From Neoarius graeffei (lineage: Eukaryota; Chordata; Actinopteri; Siluriformes; Ariidae), in assembly GCF_027579695.1 (NCBI RefSeq), contig NC_083577.1, positions 36,115,698-36,179,697 of the forward strand: DNA of 64,000 nt, written 5' to 3'. Positions within the stretch are counted from its first letter, which is position 1; each line of letters opens with the position of its first letter. The notes beneath the pieces are model-generated. The model saw only the letters and a list, made by a program, of their open reading frames with translations, was not told the origin of the DNA and ran no database searches. Position numbers and translations under genes: made by a program. Shown piece after piece: positions 22,671 to 35,126 of this stretch.

Positions 22671-25600
22671 GTTTTTTTTTTAAAGAGTGACTGAATGTGC
22701 ACACTGGTGTAACCCTAATTATTTAACCTCCCTTAATTTGTGTTCAGCTAAAGACCACATGACCTATAGTTCAAAGGGCATCACCCAGAACTTCCCCCTG
22801 TCAACACCCTATGACTGAAGCATACACACCTCAGTATTCACCACATCAGTTGTACTGACAAGCCTGTAAGTCTACCGTAGTTACAAGTCACCCAGATAAC
22901 CAAGGACATTTTCCAAACTGTTTATGATCTTAAAAAATTATTTTAAATAAAATCATACCAATCATCTTATTCTTTACATTTTTTCAGTCCTGAAAGGTGT
23001 ATGCAAACCTGAAAAAAATTTTAGTAAGTTGAATGACAACCTTTTTTGCAGCAAGACAACAAGCCTCTTAGTCAAATATTTACTCTTAATAAAGTCAGGG
23101 TAAGAGCGACAGCAGGACAGCCAGCACACCTGCAAAGCACCCCTGCATTTGAGAATAGCCAGATTCACACACAAACACACACCCTGTACCTTCTCTCTCT
23201 CAATATGACCCTTACACACAGAACTACATCTGGATATCACTGAAGAAGCAACCCAAAACTCTGGAGAGGGGGGGGAACAAACAAAAACCTGCATCTATAG
23301 CTAAATACAAACCTCACTGACCATGCTTGTCCCACGCGAATACAAACACACCCAAAACGTGTCCTGTACAGCTTCCTTTCAGAGATGCTGAAACTGTAAA
23401 ATGTTGAACATTAAAACAAGAGTCTCATGGTGAATTATAAAGTAACAAATTAGGCATTACATAACCCATCTCTACAAAATTAACCCCTCTCCATTTCTTA
23501 GCATGTAAATTATTTAGCATGTTATTGCTGGTCTGTGAAAGTGGACTGAATGTCCCTGGGGTTGGAAAGAAATGGGCAAATCTGACAATGGTGCATATTA
23601 GGCCCATGTGCTATTTTGAAACCACTCAACAATCACCCAAACAGTCATTTTACCTTGACATCGAGTATCTGTTTCAAAGCCCCAGCTGACCAGAATGACA
23701 GAGGAACACAAGGTCCTGGATATGTTCAGACTTCATAAAAATAAAATAAATAAATAAAAAAGAAAGAGGGGGGGGAAAAAAAATCTTATGCCCAAATACA
23801 ACCAAACAGCAATAAATCCTCTATTAAAACAATCTGTTTCCTTCTTGCTGATCACCAGTGCACAGGACCTAATTTCCTGCATGTAGCCCACACAAACATT
23901 TTTTTAAACAGCTCAAAAAAAAAAAAACATACAAACAAGTCAATCTGTACACAAAGTCATCTGTCTATCAGAGTCTCAAAATTGACAATTCACTTCACTG
24001 CAAACTGGACTAGAATACACTTTTGCACTGATGCAGTCTTTTAAAAAAAATTATAGCAAAATATTCACATAAACTTACATCAACCTTTATTTCACTGTCT
24101 ACCTATTCACTTACTCGTCCTAGCACGATTATACAAAGTCTGCACTAAATTAAAAACTTTTACTTTTTTTTATTTTAGTAATCTGACATGTGTACACTAG
24201 GTTTTAGTGTGAATTAATGATCAGGGAGCATTTAGTAGAAATACAACTCAATAAAAAGAGAAACTAAGGCACGACTTGGGATACAAAACACATCTCACAC
24301 AAATGATACAGCACTCAGTCACATGAGAGTTCCCAAAAACTGCATTGTGTGATCTATACAAGAGGATCAATCAAAAAGATTAAAATAATAAATTCGATTA
24401 AATTCGGTACAAGGTTAGGAAATATTAAACCATTAACAAATGAGAATAAAGCTTGTTAAGTCCAAGACACACATTACTCTAAATATGGTGGACAAATGGT
24501 GGCAGCTTCTGTCAATTCACTTATAAACCCAGTACAAATTCAGTGCATATGCTAAGTTTTACCCAGTCAGAACACATTCGAGAAAAGCCTGAAAAAAAAG
24601 CATAGTGTTGCATTTAGTAAAAAAAAAAAAATTAACAAATATGTTGTAACTACATGTCATATTGCTGACACGTAGATATAACATTGTAAAAACACATCAG
24701 GAGCACATCAATGAGAGAACGAGGGTGTGTGTGTTTGCTGATTAAAAGGTAATGTTGTGAAAAAAAGATAGTGCTGGTTGTTGTTCACTTGAGGGGGTTT
24801 CCCTACGGTCCCAAAAACCCACGAGAGGAAGCCCGCACACTGCCAGCAAATAAAATGCTAAAATAAAATTAGCCTCAATCTCTCTCCCTCTCTCCCACAC
24901 ACACAACTAAATGAGAGGTCTAATGCGTAATGGCTTACACGCTCTTGCTGGTGATGTGTAAGCAGTAAAGCAGTTGGGTGCATACTAGGCCATACAATAC
25001 CAGTGTTATGGAGGTTGAGGTGGGGAGGAAAGCAAATCCGATCTCCAACATGATGCCAAAACAAATACAGCATCATTTTAATGTAGGATTATTTTAAATT
25101 TTAATTATAAACCACTACTACTCAATTCTTTGACATTTCTCTACATGTGATCTGCTCAATCAATCATAGTGCACCTTATTGTCATACAAGACGCTTTGAA
25201 GTGACAGACAGGAAGCTAAATAAATATTAAAATACAAATAAACAGCACTTCGTTAGAGCTTCAGATGCATCCTAATGAGAAATGCATGAATTGTTTTCAC
25301 CTAATAATATGCACATTGTTATCTTAGGCTAATAGAGTGAAGTCTCTTTTTGTTTTCTATCTTATTCCTTGCATAAAGGAGAAGAAGAAAAAAAAACTTG
25401 GAGAGAACCATCAGTTATACCAATTACGAGGTCAAAATGTCACGGTAATGACTTAATGACCTTTTGGTGTGTGTGATTTCAGCTCTCTCAAGTGAGCCAA
25501 ATTACTATACTTAAACATAAAGCAAGGTTTCCTTACAACTGTGATTTTTAAGCCAACCGAAATTAGCTTTCTATTAATGGCAGCTGGGGCCCTGAGGTAC

Positions 25601-26075
25601 ACACGGTGTGTGTGTGTGTGTAGTGGTGGTGATGGTGGAGGGAGGGGGGGGGGGACCTCAAATCTTATCCCAAGTCTAAATGCCCCTGTATAGCCAACAG
25701 AAGCTGAGGTTTACACTGTAATGTTAATTTAAACAGGGTTTTGGCACAATTACATCACTCAAGGTCTGTGACATTATTGATGAACAAATGTGTCACAGAC
25801 ACTGAGTGTGATCTGCGACGGTTGTTGAAGCTCAACTGACTGACTAAAGTTGCAAGTGTGATGTTGCAATGGCGAGGTGAAGCAGATCCGCCACATCACG
25901 GCGCGCCTCCGTTTCAAAGCACATCCAGCACAAGCTTCCACAAAACTCTACACATCAGCTCAGACACACAATTATTCACCCCCCTGCTAGACAAGTGAAG
26001 CTTTTAAAAACTAGAATCAGTTTACTTACACTTCCAGGAGGCGTATCAGGTAGTGTAAAGCGTCTAATAACACAC

Positions 26076-26081
<6 letters not shown>

Positions 26082-26138
<57 letters not shown>
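26082..26138. repeat. (AT)n microsatellite
   Basis: About 28 AT units. Confidence 0.97.
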
Positions 26139-26140
<2 letters not shown>

Positions 26141-26359
26141 CAGTTTTCTTATGAGACTTTTTCAGTCGGTTAAAAACCCAAATGGCAGTACTGATGATCC
26201 ACATGCCTATCAGAAAGGATACACATCCTCCATAATCCGTTTTGGTGAAAAAGTTAAAAAAAAAAATATTTATCCTGAAAAACGGTTAGCAGAGTGTCGG
26301 GGAGAGCTGCCATCCTGGTGGTGTTTGTTTCTCCGTGCTGATAGGCTGTGTCGGCTCCT

Positions 26360-27010
26360 CCACTTCTCCAATCCCGCTCAAACGGCGCGTTCAAAAAATG
26401 CCGAAAAAACAACAAACCGACACCAACAAACGGCCACATCGGCTTCTTCATCCCGCCACGTTATTTTCAGAATTTTTCCAGATTTTTAAAACGTAGTCTA
26501 CTAATTTTCCTTCAAATAATTCGAAATGTGAGCCTATTTCATCACGGTCTCCAAGCGGACGCCGATTCTCATTCGCAGTGCTAGCAGGATTAGCTTCGCC
26601 AGCTAGCTTACTGTATCCTCTTGTCTCCACTTCAGCTAACGTTACTTGCCCTCCAACTTGCTTTCTTCTTGTCTCCATCACTCCGCCTCAGCCGGGTCCT
26701 ATTTTCAAATTACTCTTGCTAGTTTTGTTTTTTTTTTTTTTTTTTCAAATATCCCCCCCCAAAAAAAGCTTAATTGACATCTAATCCGAATACTAGAAGG
26801 GGGAGAAAAACCACCCTCAGAGCCGCATCGCAGCAGCTGTTATTCCTACCGCTGCTCACTCGAAAATGGCGCCGAAAGCTCCACTCTTCATTCAAATTTG
26901 CCGGAGCCACGCCCCGTCTCACGTTTTGTATGACGTCGAAGGCAGCACGGTGTATGATTGGTCGAAAGAAATGCATCCTCAAACCAGCTATAGCAACCCA
27001 CGCAGACAGC
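26360..27010. promoter_or_regulatory. CpG-rich promoter-like region, candidate dleu2/dleu1 promoter
   Basis: CpG-enriched sequence about 7 kb upstream of the microRNAs in minus-strand terms. It contains GAAAATGGCGCCGAAAG (YY1-like, 26864), CCACGCCCCG, a TGACGTC half-CRE (26930) and GATTGG (inverted CCAAT, 26956). No coding exon is recognised on either strand. In mammals DLEU2 and DLEU1 start from a shared bidirectional CpG promoter; assigning this block to that role is inference from position and base composition. Confidence 0.35.
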
Positions 27011-27429
27011 ACAGAGAGCCAACAGAGAGCAAAACATCACAGTGCTGAAGTTTCACTTACAAAGAAAGGGGTATGGCATGCCAGTACAAGAACCATACTG
27101 AGATTAATTAATACGTCAATCACGTGCACGGTCTTTTGTGTCCTGGTTATTTGGGAGGCGCATATGCATGTAATGTGACACAGAGACCTTTTCAGGCTTA
27201 GTGAAAACGCAAAGGGGTTCCTGTCTCATGGAAGACACAAGAACCTCCAAATAATTTGCTCGTGAGTTAGTGTGATTATTAATGTAATAAATAAATAAAT
27301 AAATAAATACAGTGGGGAATGCAGTGTATAATAAAGGAAACAATAAAATCAGGGTTGATTTCCGATTATAGATTAAATCCGGGTTTTATAAGACATGTTT
27401 ATTGCCACTGTGAGTCTCAGTGTGTTCTA

Positions 27430-27640
27430 AAGGAAAAGTGAGACGGGTGATGATGTTGCACCGCTGTTCCAAGGATGTTGAAGTGGAGTCTGCGGCGCCG
27501 TGACAACAGCAGCGACCGAGCGCGAGCTGCAGCGTCTGTGACGCGCTCACCCCATCAGCAGCGCGCGATCTGATTGGAGGAGCGCGGAGACAAACCCCGC
27601 CCCTTTCTGTTTACTGCCCACTGTAGCGCTCCAACGTTAG
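27430..27640. promoter_or_regulatory. Second CpG-rich, promoter-like block
   Basis: GC-rich stretch with many CpGs (GGCGCCGTGAC, GCGCGCGATC), an inverted CCAAT (GATTGGAGG) and a CCCCGCCCC GC box. It could be the bidirectional partner of the block at 26.4-27.0 kb. No exon recognised. Confidence 0.35.
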
Positions 27641-27831
27641 ATTCATCTAAATATTGCTTACAGATCATTAAAAGTGACTGGTCCCTTTTCTAACGGTATT
27701 CTATTATAAGGCACATTGTGTGCAATGTTACTGTCTCTGTGAAACACACGCATCTAGCCAACATACACAACACTAGTGTAGTGTTTTAGAAAAGTCAATA
27801 TTGTGTATTTTTTTTAATAAAAGTGAATATT

Positions 27832-28189
27832 CATCTCATCTCATTGTCTCTAGCCACTTTATCCTGTTCTACAGGGTCACAGGTAAGCTGGAGCCTATCC
27901 CAGCTGACTAAGGGCAGAAGGCGGGGTACACCCTGGACAAGTCGCCAGGTCATCACAGGGCCGACACATAGACACAGACAACCATTCACACTCATGGTCA
28001 ATTTAGAGTCACCAGTTAACTTAACCTGCATGTCTTTGGACTGTGGGGGAAACCGGAGCACCCGGAGGAAACCCACGTGGACAACATGCAAACTCCGCAC
28101 AGAAAGGCCCTCGTTGGCCACGGGGCTCGAACCCAGGACCTTCTTGCTGTGAGGCGACAGCACTAACCACTATACCACCGTGCCACCCT
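27832..28189 (-). repeat. tRNA-derived SINE (copy 5)
   Basis: Minus-strand copy missing a short stretch of the body. No clear target duplication. Its left flank (27690-27831) is duplicated at 31845-31996, where no SINE is present. Confidence 0.88.
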
Positions 28190-28205
28190 CGTCATTATTA
28201 TTTGC

Positions 28206-28665
28206 ATATGTCATGAGCTTATCCTATGGTCATGAGCTTTGGGTAATGACCGAAAGAACAAGATCGTGGATACAAGCGGCCGAAATGAGTTTCCTTTGCA
28301 GGGTGGCTGGGCGCTCCCTTAGAGATAGGGTGAGAAGCACAGTCACTCGGGAGGAGCTCGGAGTAGAGCCGCTGCTCCTCCACATCGAGAGGAATCAGCT
28401 GAGGTGGCTCGGGCATCTTTTTCGGATGCCTCCTGGACGCCTCCCTGGGGAGGTGTTCCAGGCATGTCCCCCCGGGAGGAGGCCCCGGGGAAGACCCAGG
28501 ACACGCTGGAGGGACTATGTCTCTCGGCTGGCCTGGGAACGCCTCGGTGTTCTTCCCGAGGAGCTGGCCGAGGTATCTGGGGAAAGGGAAGTTTGGGCTT
28601 CCATGCTTAGACTGCTGCCTCCGCGACCCGGTCCCGGATAAGTGGCAGAAGACGAGACGAGATGA
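28206..28665 (+). pseudogene. LINE fragment, C-terminal reverse-transcriptase tail
   Basis: A plus-strand open frame giving the end of a non-LTR polyprotein: AAEMSFLCRVAGRSLRDRVR, LRWLGHLFRMPPGRLPGEVF, GRRPRGRPRTRWRDYVSRLA and LLPPRPGPG, then a stop and a short tail ending GACGAGACGAGATGAGAT. The related empty sequence TTATTTGTATATCAAAATG at about 32110 shows a short target duplication ATAT. This is the very common fish LINE tail; I believe it belongs to an RTE/Rex3-like group but cannot confirm that. Its GATGAG tail resembles that of the abundant SINE. Confidence 0.85.
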
Positions 28666-28683
28666 GATATCAAAATGTGTTAT

Positions 28684-29701
28684 GGGTGACACGGTGGTAT
28701 AGTGGTTAGCGCTGTCGCCTCACAGCAAGAAGGTCTGGGTTTAAGCCCCGTGGCCGACGAGGGCCTTTCTGTGCAGATTTTGCATGTTCTCCCTGTGTCC
28801 GCGTGGGTTTCCTCCGGGTGCTTCGGTTTCCCTCACAGTCCAAAGACATGCAGGTTAGGTTAACTGGTGACTCTAAGGGCCCATCCACACGAGTACGTTT
28901 TTGTGGAATCCACATAAATACTTTATCATTTCGGCCTCGCGTCCACACAGATCTGGCTTTTTCGAGGTGTGAAACCGGTATTTTTTGAAAACGGGTCCCA
29001 GAGTGGGAAAATCCTAAAACGCCGGATAGCCCGGAGTCGTCTGGACGGCGAATGCAGATTTTTTCAGAAACGATGATGTATAAGCCCCGCCTCTCTAACC
29101 TTTAACCTCAGCCGCTGCCGCGAGACACGTCATAACAACAACAATGGCGGACTACAGGCTTGTGCTCGTACTGCAGAAACAACTCAGTTGATTACGGCTG
29201 CTACAACAAAACCTTCTGCTTTTATATTACTGCGAGGAGCAACAAATGAGCTTGTTATGAGCTTGTTTGTAAACAGCGCGTGACCTTTATACGCATGCTC
29301 CATGGCTTCTCTTCCGGTTTTAGTGTATTGGTGTGGCGGCGTCACAGCGCCACATACAGGCCTGGCATATGTACTACAGCATTTTGGGTCATTTCCAGTG
29401 AATCCGTGTGGACGCAGATATTTCTGGAAACGACGCCGTGTTTATGGAGATTTTTTTCAAAACGACAGCGTATTGGGTGAGGCCGCGTACTCGTGTGGAC
29501 GGGCCCTAAATTGACCGTAAGTGTGAATGTGAGTGTGAATGGTTGTCTGTGTCTATGTGTCAGCCCTGTGATGACCTGGCGACTTGTTCAGGGTGTACCC
29601 TGCCTTTCGCCCGTAGTCAGCTGGGATAGGCTCCAGCTTGCCTGCGACCCTGTAGAACAGGATAAAGTGGCTAGAGATAATGAGATGAGATGAGATGAGA
29701 T
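28684..29701 (+). repeat. tRNA-derived SINE (copy 6), split by a MITE
   Basis: The SINE head runs to 28876 (GACTCTAA) and resumes at 29507 (TAAATTGACC), ending in a long GATGAGATGAG tail. The interruption is a Harbinger-type MITE. Confidence 0.92.
28877..29506. mobile_element. Harbinger-type MITE inside a SINE
   Basis: A 630-bp element with inverted ends GGGCCCATCCACACGAGTAC and, reverse-complemented from the right, GGGCCCGTCCACACGAGTAC: one mismatch in 20. The target duplication is TAA (28874-28876, 29507-29509), the TWA type of PIF/Harbinger elements. Subterminal GTGTGGACG-like motifs recur inside. No transposase. Removing the element plus one TAA restores the SINE exactly. Confidence 0.92.
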
Positions 29702-29839
29702 GGTATATGCAGCCTGAAGTCAGCTGGGATTGGCTCCAGCTTCCCCATGACCCTAATGCAGGACCCGATCCAGCTCTCACTAACAGGGTGGGGCAGGAAG
29801 ATTTTTTTTTGGGGGGGGCTATATATATTTTTTCTATCT

Positions 29840-30575
29840 TTTCCCCTCAGGTGGGTGGGCCAACCTTGTGCCAGCCAAAAACGTGGACACGGTATACAAA
29901 AAGGGCCAGAGCCGTCTCTATTTTCTGAGATGGCTGAGGTCCTTCAACATCTGCTGAACGATGCTGCGGATGTTCTATGAGTCTGTGGTGGCCAGTGCCA
30001 TCCTGTACGCTGTCGTCTGCTGGGGCAGCGGCTTGAAAGTGAAGGACACTAACAGACTCAATAAGATCATCAGGAAGGCCAGCCATGTTGTAGGCGTGGA
30101 ACTGGACTCTCTGACAGTGGTGTTGGAGAAGAGGACACTGTCCAAAATAAAAACAATCTTAGACTGTCCTTCCCACCCTCTACATGAGAAGCTGATCAGC
30201 CACAGGAGCATGTTCAGTAAACGGCTGATTCTTCCACGCTGCACAACTGAGAGACACAGGAAATCATTCCTACCTGTTGCAGTCAAGCTGTACAATGCCA
30301 CTATATATCTGTGGTACACTGTCTTACCAAGTATACTGTATCCTTAACTCAGGTGTAATATATGTATATAGGAATCATTGTATATAAAATCACTTCATTT
30401 TGCTTTTACTTAAGTTACTGAACTTATTTAAATTTATTTTATTTTATTTATTCTTTTTTCAGACAATTTTATCTTCTATTTTTAGATATGTTTACTTATC
30501 TGATTCAGGAGCTTGGTAGCAAATTTGAATTTCCCTCCAGGGATTCATAAAGTGATTCTGATTCTGATTAGCTGG
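29840..30575 (+). pseudogene. L2-like LINE, 3' fragment
   Basis: Encodes NVDTVYKKGQSRLYFLRWLR, a stop, then LRMFYESVVASAILYAVVCW, RLNKIIRKASHVVG and ERHRKSFLPVAVKLYNA, the C-terminal part of an L2/CR1-type reverse transcriptase. The 3' end has the typical AATTTCCCTCCAGGGATTCA followed by ATTCTGATTCTGATT. It is 5'-truncated and not functional. Confidence 0.8.
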
Positions 30576-30699
30576 GCCCACCCTAATGAATAAGTGGTAT
30601 ATATAATGGATGGATGGATATTTCAGACAACCCTGCTTCAGACTGATGATCCGTCTTGGGTGTACCCCACCTTTTGCCCAATATCAGCTGGGATTGGCT

Positions 30700-31830
30700 C
30701 CAACTTCCCCCATGACATTGATGGATAAGCAGTATGGATAGTTGGATGATATTTCAGATAGTCCCACAATATACTGACAACCTGTCCAGGGTGTACCCTG
30801 CCTTTTGCCCAGCGTCAGTTGGGATTGGCTCCAGGCTACCCACAACCCACAATAGATAAGTGGTATAGAAAAGGAATGAATGATATTTCAGACAAAGTAT
30901 GGCTAAAATGTTTTGTTTATTTTTGCTGCATCAATGAGAATAGTTTCCGAAGAAGCCACAGCTGGGTAGAGCTTTGCGTGTTGCTGTGCCACACAGACTG
31001 ATTGACAGCTCGTAGTAAGTGTGGTAATGGTTAATGAACTGTTACTAGAATTGAAATTTTATGTCATGAACACATACAAACAAACTGATACAAACAGGGA
31101 AATGTATCAGTGCTGTTACATTATAACTAAATATTGTTTGGAATGCTACTTGTCCAATGAACTTAATGTACTAGAACTAACTGTTGTATAATAGATTATA
31201 ACTTGTAAATTATGTCTTTGGTCATGGCACCACGTATTTGCAAAATAGTATAATTTTCGTCAATAATGCAGACAAAAATAAGTAGTGGCAGTGAGTAGTC
31301 CCAAAACAGACACACATTAAAAAAAAAAACAATTACAAATGAAAAAACTCACATTTATTACTTGTAAATATAGCAGCCAAGAAAATAATTTAAAAAGAAG
31401 AACAAAGAAGTGCGTAGGTGGAACAAACAGAGGTGATCAGTGATTGGGCTTTGGAAACATCAGCTTATGCAAACTCAGTCAAGCACACACTGGTGGTGAG
31501 TCGACCGAATCTGCTCTCTCACCCAGAATATCCCGCAGCTGTGATGTGAGCTGGAGAGCCATATCAAGTGCGGGACAGTTGCTAATGCCTGCTCAAAAAG
31601 TCACTAGATTTTTGGCGAGGTTCTGTTTTAAAATAAAGTTGCTAAAGGAGTCTAAGAAATTACGAAATCATTCCCAACAGTGAAAACATTGGAAATACTG
31701 GTTGCTACCATACCTGATTCCTTAAAAGTATGCACTACACACTCTGGCCTAGGCCTACAATCTGGTCCATTGACTTGATGTGTCAAGATGCAAGTCTATT
31801 TTTAGTTGTTTAAGCTGATATTTTGTTTAG
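30700..31830. repeat. Duplicated block, copy A
   Basis: This block and 33208-34047 align over most of their length. Shared landmarks include GCTGGGTAGAGCTTTGCGTG, GTGGTAATGGTTAATGAACT, GTCTTTGGTCATGGCACCAC and CCAGAATATCCC. Copy A keeps about 260 bp (roughly 31535-31798) that copy B lacks. No gene recognised; the left part contains LINE/SINE-tail sequence. Confidence 0.85.
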
Positions 31831-31844
31831 ATTACACACTGTCA

Positions 31845-31996
31845 TTTTTAACAATATTCTATCATAAGACACACTGTGTGCAATCTTTCTCTGTGAAAGA
31901 TGCTATGCCAGCTTACTAAGTCCAATTCAACACACACATCTAGCCAACATACTCAACACTAGTGTAGTGTTTCAGAAAAGTGAATATTGTGTAATT
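31845..31996. repeat. Duplicate of 27690-27831
   Basis: Matches the sequence just left of SINE copy 5 (TGTGTGCAAT, CATCTAGCCAACATAC, CAACACTAGTGTAGTGTTT, AATATTGTGTA). A further match, CGTCATTATTATTTG followed by TATCAAAATG near 32105-32128, corresponds to the sequence around the LINE at 28.2 kb. The two regions are thus old duplicates with different later insertions. Confidence 0.8.
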
Positions 31997-32166
31997 AACA
32001 CGGTTGTTGTCAACTCTTTTCTGGGAAAGTAATCAATGGATGCTTCAAAATTCGCTAGAAGTTTCCGAATGACATCACCAACCAATGTGCATATTTATTG
32101 GACCGTCATTATTATTTGTATATCAAAATGAGTTATATGAAAAAGGAAGATGTAATGATGACTGAC

Positions 32167-32209
32167 AGAATAGAATAGAATAGAATAGAATAGAATAGAA
32201 TAGAATAGT
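32167..32209. repeat. (GAATA)n microsatellite
   Basis: About eight 5-bp units. Confidence 0.95.
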
Positions 32210-32676
32210 TTTATCAGAACAGAAAATAATTAAGCAATATTGATATATGTAAAAATGAACATCTGCATGGCTATGATTCAGGTGTAGACATGAGGCTGCT
32301 GGTCAAGTGCAGCAGGAATGCACGATTATGAGTGTGATAATGATTTTATACAACAGTTCTATCAACAATAAATTAATATCAAGTAACTGATATTTCAGAC
32401 AGGGTGGCGTTTACATGCACGTGCTGATTGTGCTCAAATCAGCATCAGGTGTTTCCCATAACGACTAGGTCCCAAGCGCGCACCCAATGCGGTCCGAAGG
32501 ATCCCCGAATGTAAATGCACTTTTTAAGTCTTCGTGATGGTTAGGCTCTGCTGAGCCACTGTGTTGCTCATGTTCACTTCACTGCATAAGAATACAGTGC
32601 ATGAATATTGCTGCAATTATGATTTTTTTTCTTTTGGAATTCTTACATTCATGGAAATTAAGTGAGTATACCATAG

Positions 32677-33046
32677 GGGGGTGGCATGGTGGTGTAGTGG
32701 TTAGCACTGTCGCCTCACAACAAGAAGGTCCTGGGTTCGAGCCCAGCGACCTGCAAAGGCTTTTCTGTGTGGAGTTTGCATGTTCTTCCCGTGTCTGCGT
32801 GGCTTTCCTCCAAGTGCTCCGGTTTCCCCCACAGTCCAAAGACATGCAGGTTAAGCTAATTGGTGGCTCTAAATTGACTGTAGGTGTGAGTGTGAATGGT
32901 TGTTTGTCTCTGTGTCAGCCCTGTGATGACCTGGCAACTTGTCCAGGGTGTACCCTGCCTCTCGCCCATAGTCAGCTGGGATAGGTTCCAGCTTGCCTGC
33001 GACCCTATAGAACAGGATAAGCGGTTACAGATAATAGATGGATGAT
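32677..33046 (+). repeat. tRNA-derived SINE (copy 7)
   Basis: Plus-strand copy, more diverged than most, with a GATAATAGATGGATG tail in place of the GATGAG tail. Confidence 0.88.
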
Positions 33047-33207
33047 GTTTTGTTCAGTACCATTTGCACATCCAAAAATACAGCAAAACCTTCCCATAAT
33101 GATCAACTAACTCGTCTGAATGAAGCACTACAAGAGTGCCCCCTGTCATGGTGGTGTAGTTACCATTGCTGTGGGGTCACGTGACAGTGCAAAGCCTCTA
33201 ATGGCTC

Positions 33208-34047
33208 TAGCTTCCTCATGACGCTGATGGATAAGTAGTATAGATAATGGATGGATGGATGATATTTCATATAGTCCCACAATAGACTGACAACCTATCC
33301 AGGCTGTAACCCGCATTTCACCCAGTGTCAGCTGGAATTGGCTCTACAACCCACAATGGATAAGCGGTATAGAAGATGAATGAATGAATGAATGAATGAA
33401 TTATATTTCAGACAAAATATGGCCAAATATTTTGTTTATTTTTGCTGCATCAGTGAGAATAGTTTCTGAAGAAGCCACAGCTGGGTAGAGCTTTGCGTGT
33501 TGCTGTGCCACACAGACTGACTGACAGCTCGTAGTAAGTGTGGTAATGGTTAATGAACTGTTACTAGAATTGAAATTTTATGTCATGAACACATACAAAC
33601 AAACTGATACAAACAGGGAAATGTACCAGTGCTGTTACATTATAATTAAATATCGTTTGGAATGCTGCTTGTCCAATCAAATTAGTGGACCAGAACTAAC
33701 TGTTGTATAATAGATTATAACATCAATTATAGAAATACTGTATGTCTTTGGTCATGGCACCACAAATTAAGTATAAGTATTTATGTATGAAATACATGAA
33801 AAAAAAGTTACAAATGGAAAATTCACATTTATTACTTGTAAACAGCCAAGAAAAGAATTTTAAAAGAAGAACAAAGAAGTGCGTAGGTGGGACAAACAAA
33901 GGTGATCAGTGACTGAGCTTTGGAAACATCAGCTTACGCAAAAGCAACTCAGTCAGACTTCATACACTGGTAGCGAGTCGACTGAATCTGCTCTTTCACC
34001 CAGAATATCCCTATGTTTAGTTGTTTAAGCTGACATTTAATTTACAG
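33208..34047. repeat. Duplicated block, copy B
   Basis: See copy A at 30700-31830. Copy B joins CCAGAATATCCC directly to TTTAGTTGTTTAAGCTGA, a deletion relative to copy A. A GAATGAATGAATG run is expanded at 33379-33401. Confidence 0.85.
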
Positions 34048-34457
34048 GGCATGCTGTGTTATGGTTTGTTATTTGTGGCAATGGACAACAACAGTGGGTA
34101 GGGAAAATGCCTGTGTGTTTACAGATAAAGTAGATCAGGAAGTGTAGTCTAGAAAGCAGCATTAGTGTTACAAACTGACTTCTTTTATGCTATACTTGAA
34201 CAAGCATGTCACATTATAGATAAAACTGAAATGTTCTGCATTTGCTTTATAATGCACATGGCCACCTCTCACACGTTTCACAATTTTTAGCTGTCTTCTC
34301 CTCTACTCCACAAAACTCCGGGTATGCCTGTGTTTTGAAATCGGAGCTGAACCACACCTCAGGTTTCCAGATAGAAACACTAAATGTAATAAGTGGCTTC
34401 AGGCCATTTTTGCTTTGTTTGTGTTTGTGCAAGTGTATGTGTGCCTTTGTGTACATG

Positions 34458-34535
<78 letters not shown>

Positions 34536-35120
34536 TGCACATGCATGAAAGCATTGGCTTCATTTCCAGACAATTATGGCTTATTTCCTGGATCACGAGA
34601 CAGTTACAAATGCTCCTTTTAGGGACAACAGGAAAAAGAGAATATTTCATTTCAAATATTTTACGTTATCTCGGATCAAACTCCAATTTAGAATGTAAAG
34701 CCTGTTGTTGCTCTGGGAAATAATAATTAGCATAACAGTTCATCCAACTTGTCCTTCTCTGCCATACAGTTTAATCAAACCAGTCCCATTATTATCTGGT
34801 ATTATAATCCTGAATTGCTTACATATGTAATTATAAGATTTAATTATAAAATGTTATAACACATTTATAATGACACTTAAACACAGTAGCCAATTACTTT
34901 AGCTGTCACAAAATGGAACCCAAGCATTTAAGTCTGCAACATAGCAAAACTCATAAGTGTTTGTCAGGAAAATCATGCAAAACCTCCTTTTCTTTACTTA
35001 GCTTCAACAACACATCATTTAATTAAAGATATCCACCATAAACCAGACATTAAATATGTAACCAGTTGAAAGGCCTAATAGGGTTAATAGCAAGAAAAGA
35101 GAGCATATACGTACAGTATG
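34048..35120. other. Intergenic with a long (GT)n run
   Basis: No gene recognised. A (GT)n run of about 71 bp lies at 34461-34531. The open frames across it translate the repeat. Confidence 0.6.
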
Positions 35121-35126
35121 TCAATA

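Larger units (their letters stand above)
19290..26050. other. Repeat-poor non-coding interval upstream of the microRNAs
   Basis: Probable minus-strand host-transcript territory (dleu2-like). No protein gene is recognised. Visible structure is limited to an (AAT)n run at 22076-22118 and a 21-bp perfect hairpin at 22611-22670. No SINE, LINE or Tc1 copy was seen, unlike the rest of the window. Confidence 0.45.

Noticed and set aside
34242-34622. Frames rich in Val-Cys or His-Thr
   Set aside because: They translate a (GT)n microsatellite.
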